Positions 32,535 to 39,045 of a stretch of DNA of 39,045 nt are shown piece by piece. The translations under genes were made by a program, and so were the position numbers. The notes beneath the pieces were generated by a model that ran no database searches, had not been told where the DNA came from, and saw nothing but the letters and a program-made list of their open reading frames with translations. This stretch comes from Desulfobulbaceae bacterium. Its GTDB lineage: Bacteria; Desulfobacterota; Desulfobulbia; Desulfobulbales; Desulfocapsaceae. The stretch is taken from NCBI GenBank assembly GCA_024227155.1, contig JAAELB010000921.1:1-39045 (forward strand). Reading direction: 5' to 3'. Every line of letters begins with the position of its first letter. The first letter of the stretch is position 1.

Positions 32535-34172
32535 CTATCTTTTTCTACAAGCGAACCAGTTGTCTCCCCGACCTTTAAAAGACTTTATCTTTTTATATCC
32601 CCTGCCACAGCCTACATGTGTGGAGCATTTAGCGCAGTCAGGTTTGTTCTCATTGCACCACAGATCACAAGCTTCATGATTGGACGCCGAACTGGCTTTG
32701 CGGCATGCGTGCCAATTCTTGCCTCTGCCTGTCCAGCTTTTCATTGCCGTTAACCCCTTGCCGCAACCTTTATTTGTTGAACACTTCTCACAAGGTGGTT
32801 TGTTATTATTGCACCAGTCCCCGCAATCAGCCTTGTTTTTTTCAGACTCACGACCATACGTGTTTTTTCCACATGCGTGCCAATTGTTGCCATAGCCTTT
32901 CCAGCTCTTCAAGTCCTTAAAGCCAACTCCGCAGTCCATTTTTTTCGAGCACTTCACACATTGGGGTTTATTGCCGTCACACCATTGCTGGCAGGCTCGG
33001 TGATTTTCATCAGATGCCTGATCTCGTCTGGAGGGGCCCCTCTTTCGACAGGCATGCCAGTTGTTGCCATAGCCTTTCCAAGTTTTTATACCTTTGTAGT
33101 CAGGGCCACAATCAACACGGGTGTCACACTTGACGCACCCTTTGTCCCCACGATGATCCCGGCACCATAGTTCGCAATCCCGGCGATTTTTTTCAGAGGC
33201 ATCTGACCGTCGAGTGCTTTTCTTGACGCAGGCATGCCAGTTTTTGGCAGCACCTTTGAAACTTTTCACAGATTCGTAACCGGGACCGCAACCAACCAGG
33301 TGAGAACACATGCGACAATTTTTAGACTGGCCACCCTCCCCCAGGCACCAATCCTTGCACGCCGCTTCATTAGCATCGGCAGCTTCCGGCAATGGGGTGC
33401 GACTGACGTCGACCAGAAAAGCCGAGCCGGCCGAGTGAATTTTGCCCTGATTGCGCCCACGTTGTCGCACCGATATCCACTCGGATTTCGTTTTTGATTG
33501 CCAGCCAAAGTTAACAAGGTATTCAACATCGCGATCACGCCATTTACCGTTTACCTTTTCCTGCCTGATCCGGGCTCCTTCAACAACGACCAAGTGGTCC
33601 AAAATGGCACCGCGCCCATCGTGCTTTATAAGCAGGACCACAGGTTTATCCGCTTGCAAATAGCGTTTGATGTGGTCGAATTTATTGAATTCGGTGCCCT
33701 GAATCCTTTGGCATCTGGAGTGCCTGTACCCCCGATTTTTGGCATATTTGATTCCTTTGCAAAAATTCTTCGGCCACGTACGACCGTAGGTAGATTCATT
33801 GAACTGTCCCAGATCGGTTTCTGTTTGGTGGCCAAGCTCGTTGACGGCTGCAGCCACCACAGGATCACTTGGAGATCGAGTATAAATATCAGGTGTATTG
33901 AATATCCGGTTTTTCCCTTTGAATTTGTACCAGTAGGCATACAACATGGCCCATGCGACTGGCCCACAACCCACCGGATGGTAGTTGTCGGGCCTCTCCT
34001 GGTACCAGTTTGGAGTTTGGCGGTCATTCTCGCTGTGGCTTAAACGTACTAGATCTTTGTACCTATGCGCACCCCAGGCGTGGATGGGATTGGCCGCAAA
34101 AATCGATAAAAACAAAAGAAAGGAAATAGTCATACAGAAAAAATGCTTTTGAGTTCCCGGTGAATACCGCAT
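32535..34172 (-). CDS. Secreted papain-like (C39-type) peptidase domain fused to five six-cysteine repeats
   Basis: A 545-residue exported protein. A signal peptide (about 1-32, ending AWG) precedes a peptidase-like domain with Cys69 in PVGCGPVAWAM, His193 in LDHLVVVEGA and Asn221 in YLVNFGW, the order C-H-N of papain/C39-like folds. From about residue 271 come five repeats of roughly 45-55 residues, each with six cysteines in the pattern C-x3-WC, CxxC, DCG or GCG, then NWHAC. The same repeat makes up the adjacent protein at 34195-34896. GGAGGAGG precedes the ATG, and the gap to the upstream gene is 22 bases, so they form an operon. I do not recognise the repeat family. The peptidase could be active or only a binding fold. 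Confidence 0.8.
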   Translation of the reverse strand: MRYSPGTQKHFFCMTISFLLFLSIFAANPIHAWGAHRYKDLVRLSHSENDRQTPNWYQERPDNYHPVGCGPVAWAMLYAYWYKFKGKNRIFNTPDIYTRSPSDPVVAAAVNELGHQTETDLGQFNESTYGRTWPKNFCKGIKYAKNRGYRHSRCQRIQGTEFNKFDHIKRYLQADKPVVLLIKHDGRGAILDHLVVVEGARIRQEKVNGKWRDRDVEYLVNFGWQSKTKSEWISVRQRGRNQGKIHSAGSAFLVDVSRTPLPEAADANEAACKDWCLGEGGQSKNCRMCSHLVGCGPGYESVKSFKGAAKNWHACVKKSTRRSDASEKNRRDCELWCRDHRGDKGCVKCDTRVDCGPDYKGIKTWKGYGNNWHACRKRGPSRRDQASDENHRACQQWCDGNKPQCVKCSKKMDCGVGFKDLKSWKGYGNNWHACGKNTYGRESEKNKADCGDWCNNNKPPCEKCSTNKGCGKGLTAMKSWTGRGKNWHACRKASSASNHEACDLWCNENKPDCAKCSTHVGCGRGYKKIKSFKGRGDNWFACRKR

Positions 34173-34194
34173 AATTTTCCTCCTCCCATGACGA

Positions 34195-34896
34195 TTAGCG
34201 CTTTTTACAAGAATACCAGTTTTTCCCCGGTCCTTTAAACGACTTCATCTTTTTATAGCCCATACCACACCCTGGTTTTTCCGAGCATTTTCTGCAATTA
34301 TCTTTTTCTTGGCACCATTGGAGGCATGCGGCTTTGTTGGATGCAGCGCCAGATTTTCTGCAAGCATGCCAATTCTTACCGGTTCCTGTCCAGTGTTTCA
34401 TGGAGGTGTAATCTCCACCGCACCCTCTTAAAGTTGAGCATTTTTCACAAAGTTCATTATTATCACACCAGTCTTTACACTGCGCCTCGTTTCGGTCTGA
34501 TGCCTGACTGTGCATTGTCTTCTTGCAGGCATGCCAGTTTTTGCCGGTTCCTGTGAAGCTCATGATTTTTTTGAAGTTTGCCCCACATCCAATATTTTCA
34601 GAACACTTTTTACACTGATTGTTTTCTTCACACCACTCAAGGCAGGCAGATTTATTACGTTCCGAATGTCTGCCGTAACTGTTCTGTTTACAGGCATACC
34701 AAAAATCCCTGTGGAAATTTTTAAAAGTTGCCATTGGACTGTAACCTGGCCCACATCCAGGCATTTTACTGCATTTTTCGCATCCCCTGTCATCGTTGCA
34801 AAACATTTGGCAATTTTCTTTGTTACTTGAAAAACAAGGAGCTGCTGCTAGCATCAAAAATAAAATAACCGGAGACAATATTTTTACGATTTTCAT
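34195..34896 (-). CDS. Secreted protein of four six-cysteine repeats
   Basis: A 233-residue protein. I choose the ATG at 34894-34896, which has GAGGAGGT nine bases upstream and begins the signal peptide (MKIVKILSPVILFLMLAAAP); an in-frame start 19 codons upstream lacks both. After the signal the protein is four repeats of about 45 residues, each with C-x3-[WF]C, CxxC, GCG, [FW]-x-G or F-x-x-F, and NWHAC-like endings. It shares the repeat with the C-terminal half of the downstream peptidase-fusion protein and probably acts with it. The many cysteines likely form disulfides in the periplasm or outside. Function unknown. Confidence 0.8.
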   Translation of the reverse strand: MKIVKILSPVILFLMLAAAPCFSSNKENCQMFCNDDRGCEKCSKMPGCGPGYSPMATFKNFHRDFWYACKQNSYGRHSERNKSACLEWCEENNQCKKCSENIGCGANFKKIMSFTGTGKNWHACKKTMHSQASDRNEAQCKDWCDNNELCEKCSTLRGCGGDYTSMKHWTGTGKNWHACRKSGAASNKAACLQWCQEKDNCRKCSEKPGCGMGYKKMKSFKGPGKNWYSCKKR

Positions 34897-35368
34897 ACCT
34901 AACCTCCTCTTCATTGAGTTAAAGAACGATTTCAAGAACACTGGCGTAGACACCTAACCCGACTAGTAGGAAATTTTTTTAGAATCGCTGGATAAGTGCC
35001 TTGCCGGTAGCTATAAACTTATGATTTTAAATCGATTTCATAATTTTTTGTTTTTTATTGCTGCTTTTGTTTAGTAAGGCACTAACCCACATCTTCCATG
35101 AACATTGTTTTATTTTACCACACATTTTACTCAGAATATAGCGCATATACCTCCAGTCGCTTAATTTTTACTGCTATTCTTCTTCAGCTATTGCCGGGAC
35201 ATGAAAAGCCTTTTGCTGACAAAGCATTACCTACTTTGTCTAATATCACCTAATATACTCTTAAAGGAAATCAATTCAGGTCAGACAACAGACGGCATGA
35301 AACAGATTATCCTTATGTTGATCTACTAAAAAAATACACAAACTTTTTTTAATATAAGGAGCATGAAC
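34897..35368. other. Intergenic region upstream of the six-cysteine operon
   Basis: About 470 bases. It contains the TTAGTGCCTT-family element at 34953-35087 and, at its end, the ribosome site of the small gene at 35369. No gene is seen from 35088 to 35350, an AT-rich stretch that should hold promoters in both directions. Confidence 0.5.
34953..35087. repeat. TTAGTGCCTT-family palindromic element
   Basis: CCTAACCCGACTAGT (34953-34967) and TTAGAATCGCTGGATAAGT (34979-34997) are identical to strings at 25815-25829 and 25977-25995. The right end reads GTAAGGCACTAA. The interior differs, so it is a shuffled or shortened family member. It lies just upstream of the six-cysteine operon and may influence its promoter. 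Confidence 0.6.
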
Positions 35369-35524
35369 ATGTCACTACAAGAACAATACAATCTGGTCCC
35401 AGGTAACTACGCAAAAGAAATGGCCTCTCTCTCCATCGTTCCTCACTTGAAGAGCATGGCAGCAGAGATATCAGGCATCGTCTCTAAATCTCTTAAAAAT
35501 CTGATTTCCGCACGGGGGAAGTAA
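35369..35524 (+). CDS. Small protein of 51 residues, function unknown
   Basis: ATG at 35369 with AAGGAG (35356-35361) at good spacing, then 51 codons to TAA at 35522-35524. The peptide starts MSLQEQYNLVPGNYAKEMA and continues with alternating hydrophobic and polar residues (SIVPHLKSMAAEIS, IVSKSLKNLIS), suggesting an amphipathic helix. A good intrinsic terminator follows at 35617-35647, so it looks like a stand-alone transcription unit. I recognise no family. Its location before a LysR gene and a PHA synthase allows, but does not prove, a granule-associated or membrane-surface role. Confidence 0.6.
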   Translation: MSLQEQYNLVPGNYAKEMASLSIVPHLKSMAAEISGIVSKSLKNLISARGK

Positions 35525-35616
35525 AACCTCAGCTGAGAAAACAGTCAAACTCTAAGGCTGGTAGCATCCCATGCTAATCCTCCAACAGAGTTGCAAAGTA
35601 CGTGCGTTGCTTTCAG

Positions 35617-35647
35617 CGGCCATCTCAAAAGAGGTGGCCGTTTTTTT
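35617..35647 (+). terminator. Intrinsic terminator after the 51-residue gene
   Basis: CGGCCATCTC and GAGGTGGCCG pair (one G-T pair) around AAAA, followed by seven T. It would end the small-protein transcript and can also act on the convergent LysR gene, whose stop is at 35679. Confidence 0.85.
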
Positions 35648-35678
35648 ATGCCCAAGCCCCGAAAACTAACAGGAAAAC

Positions 35679-36584
35679 TTAAAAGGCCTCAACGTCGAGA
35701 TACTCTAGAAACTTTTTAAGCGGTGGGGATATAGAGTCGCCCCGTGGGAAGGCGCAGACTAAATCACGTGAGGCCCAGCTATCGGCAAGCCTCACAGCTT
35801 TGATGTGTGGGTTATTCAGGTGAAGTTTTAAATCTCTCTCCCCAATAATACCGAGCCCGAGACCGGCTTCAACACACTTAATCAGTGATGGGACCCTCTG
35901 CACCCAGATATCATACTTTAATGATCTATGGTTCTTCTTTCTGGCCTCGGATACCAAGTCATCCAAAACCCCGCCATCATGGAAGGAGATATGCTTGTAT
36001 TCAAGAGTTTTATCGAAGAATACAGTGTCGGTTACGCCATGATCTCGAAACAACGGATGATCTCTATGGGCCACCACCCATACCTGGTCTTTTTTGAATG
36101 GCAGAAGTTTCAACCCTCTGGTATCCACGGAGTCATAGATAATCACCATATCTGCGACATCTTCTTTCAGATATCGTACCCCCTGCCTGGAAAAAATTTC
36201 CCGGACTGTGACTTGGACGTCAGGGTTTTCCTGGCTGAACTGGGCAATGGTAAACGGTAGAACACCATCCAGCGCTCGAGGAATTGCAGCAAGCCGTAAT
36301 TCTCCAGCCTCTCCTTCAGCAAATCGCTTCAGGTCCGCTCTCACCTGGGCATAATTATTTAACAACTGCTCACAATGTTTCGCAAAAGCTTTACCGGCCG
36401 AGGTAAGATTTGTCCCCACGGGAGTTCTCGCTATTAATGCAATATCAAGATCCCGCTCGAGATCGCTGATCCGTCTTGATGCGGCAGACGTGGCTATATG
36501 TTCGCGCCTGGCTGCGGCACCAATACTGCCAAGGCGGGCAACAGCCAGAAAGACTCGTAGCGTGACTGTATCAAAATTTTCCAT
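35679..36584 (-). CDS. LysR-family transcriptional regulator
   Basis: A 301-residue regulator. The N-terminal winged helix-turn-helix is plain: LRVFLAVARLGSIGAAARRE, then ATSAASRRISDLERDL (about 9-46). The rest is the two-lobe LysR substrate domain with ELRLAAIPRA, GLKLLPFKKDQVWVVAHRDHP and GLGLGIIGERDL. The target operon is not evident: the neighbour upstream on the other strand is the PHA synthase 516 bases away. Effector unknown. Confidence 0.93.
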   Translation of the reverse strand: MENFDTVTLRVFLAVARLGSIGAAARREHIATSAASRRISDLERDLDIALIARTPVGTNLTSAGKAFAKHCEQLLNNYAQVRADLKRFAEGEAGELRLAAIPRALDGVLPFTIAQFSQENPDVQVTVREIFSRQGVRYLKEDVADMVIIYDSVDTRGLKLLPFKKDQVWVVAHRDHPLFRDHGVTDTVFFDKTLEYKHISFHDGGVLDDLVSEARKKNHRSLKYDIWVQRVPSLIKCVEAGLGLGIIGERDLKLHLNNPHIKAVRLADSWASRDLVCAFPRGDSISPPLKKFLEYLDVEAF

Positions 36585-37100
36585 TCAATATAGTGATCTT
36601 GGGTCACTACCCTCTGAATTTCACCACTCTCTTCCAACAAAACGGGCTGCGGGAGACCCCATTTCAAATGGGGCTTCGAGGCCCACCTCAGCATTACGAC
36701 GACTAAAACGTAACCGATCCATTTGACAATAACAACTTTGTAAATGATATCCGGTGGTTTCACCACACCTCATCTGGTCTTTCACCAGATAGTTCGTGAC
36801 CATGCCAGTCACACCTCGCTACACTCGCAGTCTTGACATACTCGACTCCCTCCGCTTGACCTGAAAGTGGCGATAACGGAGAGGCGTCTCAGTCGGTGCT
36901 CCAACATAGAGGCCGAGATGAAACAACGAAACCATTCTTTCTCTACATTATTTTGCACCTTATGAAAGCTTTACGACAGAATTTTTTTCTCCTTGTTGTC
37001 GGCATGTATTATTGTATAGTTAATCTAAGGGGGTATCCATAATTTCATTTTATGTTATGTGACGAAAATACTTATCACCTATTTCAATTAGAGGCTGCCA
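36585..37100. other. Intergenic region with a chain of hairpins, possibly a decayed structured RNA
   Basis: About 516 bases between the LysR and PHA synthase genes. Read on the minus strand, about 36640-36800 holds successive hairpins: ATCTGGT/ACCAGAT with loop GAAAG, GTGGT/ACCAC with loop GAA, and CCCCATTT/AAATGGGG. The flanking 36800-36920 is also GC-richer and unlike the AT-rich surroundings. This resembles part of a structured RNA, for example domain I of a group II intron, but I cannot confirm it. The promoter of the PHA synthase should lie in 36960-37090. Confidence 0.35.
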
Positions 37101-38813
37101 ATGTCGGAAAATAAAAAAATAGCTGATGCATATACTCAATTTTTAAAAACGATAAATCCATTTGAAGAGAATATCCCTTTTGACTTTGAGGGATTAAGTC
37201 AATCTTTTTTTAAGATGGCCGTTCAGCTTTCACAGTCTGATGAAACATGGGCAAAGAATCTGAAACTCTCCTCACAGTACTTGGAACTGATACAGCAGAC
37301 AACAAACAAGCTCTACAATTTAAATACGGGAGACGTTATACAACCATCAAGAAGTGATAGGCGCTTCAAAGATAAGGAGTGGAGCGAACAAATTTATTTC
37401 AACTTCATTAAACAGGCCTACCTCATAACTTCAGCTTGGGCACAGGATTTAGCAGATGAGACAATGGGTCTGGGTGAAAATGAGCATAAGAAAGTTAAGT
37501 TTTTTACCCGAGAATTAATTAATAGTGCAAGTCCTGCAAATTTCGCAGTTACAAATCCTGCCGCGATAAAGAAAGCGGTAGAGACACAAGGGCAAAGTCT
37601 TTTTAAAGGCCTACAAAATCTGGCCACGGATATCTCTGAAGGCTCTATTAAAATGACCAGCGGTGATTTTAAGGTCGGAGAAAATATCGGTATTTCCCCA
37701 GGTAAGGTTGTTTTTCAAAATGAATTGATTGAGTTGATCCAATATTCACCAAGTAAAGATAATGCCTATTCGACTCCTCTATTGATTATTCCACCATGGA
37801 TCAACAAATATTACATTCTCGATTTGACTCCGAAGAATAGTTTGATTAAATATCTTGTGGACAACCGATTCACAGTTTTTGTCATTAGCTGGAAGAACCC
37901 TGATGCATCTATGCGAGATTTCGGCTTGGAAAATTATCTGACACTAGGCCCTTTAGCAGCAATAAAAGTGGTTAAGGAGATTACAAAATCAGAGAAGGTA
38001 AATCTGGCGGGATACTGCTTGGGGGGCACTTTACTGTCCATATTACTAGCGTATTTAGCTGAAACAGAAGACCTTGTGGTAGAAAGCGCTACTTTTTTCG
38101 TTACGCTTCAAGATTTTTCCGAACCCGGTGAGTTGGGTATCTTTACTGAGGAAAGTCAGATAGCACTGATAGAGAAAAAGATGGCCAAGGTCGGCTATCT
38201 TCCCAGTGAAATGATGGGCGGCACATTTAATATGTTGCGCTCAAACGATCTTATCTGGAGCTTTGTAATACAGAATTATTTAATGGGGGAGCGTCCCAAG
38301 CCTTTTGACCTTTTATACTGGAATTCGGATAGTACCCGGATGCCTGCTAAAATGCATTCCGAATATCTTAGAAACATGTATTTGGAGAATAATCTGATTA
38401 AGCCGGGAACTCTAAAAATAAAGGGTTACGGTATTGATCTTTCGAAGGTTAAAGTCGATTCGTATTCAGTGGGGGCCGAAAATGATCACATTGTTCCATG
38501 GCAATCCGCTTTTGAAGTTACAAATTTATTCTCCGGGGCATTACGTTTTATTTTAGGAAACAGTGGCCACATCGCCGGAATTGTGAGTCCTCCCACAAAT
38601 GAGAGGGCATATTACTATTCCAATAGCGCAGAGGGGCAAAAAGATGCGAATAAATGGAAGACGGGGGCTAAAAGAAATGCTGGGACATGGTGGAATGACT
38701 GGGCCAATTGGCTGTCAAACCGTTCCGGCGATTTGTCTCAGACGCCGAATATCGGCAACGAAAAATATTCACCTATTTGTGATGCACCAGGTACTTACGT
38801 TTTAGAAAAATAG
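37101..38813 (+). CDS. phaC: Poly(3-hydroxyalkanoate) synthase, class I-like
   Basis: A 570-residue PHA polymerase that joins hydroxyacyl-CoA units on granules. An N-terminal PhaC_N region (about 85-250) precedes the alpha/beta-hydrolase core. The lipase-box-like GYCLGG (304-309) carries the nucleophile C306; D462 (ENDHIVPW) and H490 (GNSGHIAG) complete the triad. PPWINKYYILDL is a family hallmark. Length fits class I, which acts without PhaE or PhaR. The gene is 32 bases ahead of the CBS-domain gene, suggesting an operon. No phaA, phaB or phasin is recognisable in the window. Confidence 0.95.
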   Translation: MSENKKIADAYTQFLKTINPFEENIPFDFEGLSQSFFKMAVQLSQSDETWAKNLKLSSQYLELIQQTTNKLYNLNTGDVIQPSRSDRRFKDKEWSEQIYFNFIKQAYLITSAWAQDLADETMGLGENEHKKVKFFTRELINSASPANFAVTNPAAIKKAVETQGQSLFKGLQNLATDISEGSIKMTSGDFKVGENIGISPGKVVFQNELIELIQYSPSKDNAYSTPLLIIPPWINKYYILDLTPKNSLIKYLVDNRFTVFVISWKNPDASMRDFGLENYLTLGPLAAIKVVKEITKSEKVNLAGYCLGGTLLSILLAYLAETEDLVVESATFFVTLQDFSEPGELGIFTEESQIALIEKKMAKVGYLPSEMMGGTFNMLRSNDLIWSFVIQNYLMGERPKPFDLLYWNSDSTRMPAKMHSEYLRNMYLENNLIKPGTLKIKGYGIDLSKVKVDSYSVGAENDHIVPWQSAFEVTNLFSGALRFILGNSGHIAGIVSPPTNERAYYYSNSAEGQKDANKWKTGAKRNAGTWWNDWANWLSNRSGDLSQTPNIGNEKYSPICDAPGTYVLEK

Positions 38814-38845
38814 CTAACAAAAGCTTTTATTGGAGGTAATTTTTA

Positions 38846-39045
38846 ATGGCCCTTGAATCAATATTACTCAAAGATATTATGAATAAAAATGTCGTTTCTG
38901 TCAAAAAGGACACAACCCTAAAAGAATTAATGGATTTATTTCTTGATAAGCATATCAGTGGAGTCCCCGTTGTTGATGAGGATGATGTTGCCATTGGTAT
39001 AGTATCGAAATCCGATATAATAAGGTCTGAGAAAGAGATTGGTGA
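38846..39045 (+). CDS. CBS-domain protein (partial, runs off the right edge)
   Basis: ATG at 38846 with GGAGGT at 38832-38837 starts an open frame of 66 codons to the window end. MNKNVVSVKKDTTLKEL and GVPVVDEDD followed by IGIVSKSDI are the standard first CBS motif, which binds adenine nucleotides. It is probably a two-CBS regulatory protein co-transcribed with the PHA synthase. The C-terminus is outside the window. Confidence 0.88.
   Translation, partial: MALESILLKDIMNKNVVSVKKDTTLKELMDLFLDKHISGVPVVDEDDVAIGIVSKSDIIRSEKEIG

Noticed and set aside
32535-34896. Regularly spaced similar DNA blocks that could suggest a CRISPR or tandem repeat array
   Set aside because: The periodicity is at protein level in two open frames with start signals; DNA copies diverge and spacers are not unique.
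36621-36812. 63-codon minus-strand frame between LysR and PHA synthase
   Set aside because: It coincides with the chain of hairpins and has no ribosome site; better explained as a structured noncoding stretch.

Overview
The window reads like a chromosomal stretch of an anaerobic, probably marine or sediment, Desulfobacterota (sulfate-reducer-like) bacterium. This is inferred from the mix of corrinoid methyltransferases without pyrrolysine, a ferredoxin-dependent 2-oxoacid oxidoreductase, a three-subunit molybdenum hydroxylase, a TRAP transporter and secreted sulfatases. No rRNA, tRNA, CRISPR array or phage module was seen.

Left edge (1-3600): an edge-truncated periplasmic substrate-binding protein and a SNF2-type helicase, both on the minus strand. 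Centre (3584-24042): a contiguous ~20 kb catabolic island. A GntR/FCD regulator and a metallo-beta-lactamase-fold hydrolase are divergent from a TRAP transporter (large membrane, small membrane and binding subunits). A second GntR/FCD regulator then leads a long plus-strand series: cupin, DUF2848 protein, nitrilase-fold hydrolase, PreA-like dihydropyrimidine-dehydrogenase-type reductase, FAD, FeS and Mo subunits of a xanthine-dehydrogenase-family hydroxylase, MttB-family methyltransferase, BCCT transporter, KorA-like and KorB-gamma-like oxidoreductase subunits, corrinoid protein and MtgA-like methyltetrahydrofolate methyltransferase. The two promoters carry matching palindromic operators with a 16-base core (14/16 identical), which argues that they belong to one regulon. 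My reading is a pathway for an N-methylated (betaine-type) nitrogen heterocycle. The methyl group would go through a corrinoid to tetrahydrofolate. The ring would be hydroxylated, reduced and hydrolysed, and a 2-oxoacid would be oxidised with ferredoxin. The substrate is not proven; trigonelline or homarine-like compounds are hypotheses.

Right part (24043-39045): rsgA, an AraC regulator, a small ribbon-helix-helix gene broken at an A11 tract, two outer-membrane-type proteins, a lipoprotein sulfatase, a decayed second sulfatase preceded by a relict of the outer-membrane gene that carries a 171-bp MITE, two secreted proteins built from a six-cysteine repeat (one fused to a papain-like domain), a 51-residue small protein, a LysR regulator, a PHA synthase and the start of a CBS-domain protein.

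Intergenic space, above all right of 19.7 kb, is full of short palindromic elements (MITE or REP-like): a family with TTAGTGCCTT ends, one with CTAG target duplications, one with GGTCAGGTCTTGAA ends and one with GTAACCGTTCACC ends.
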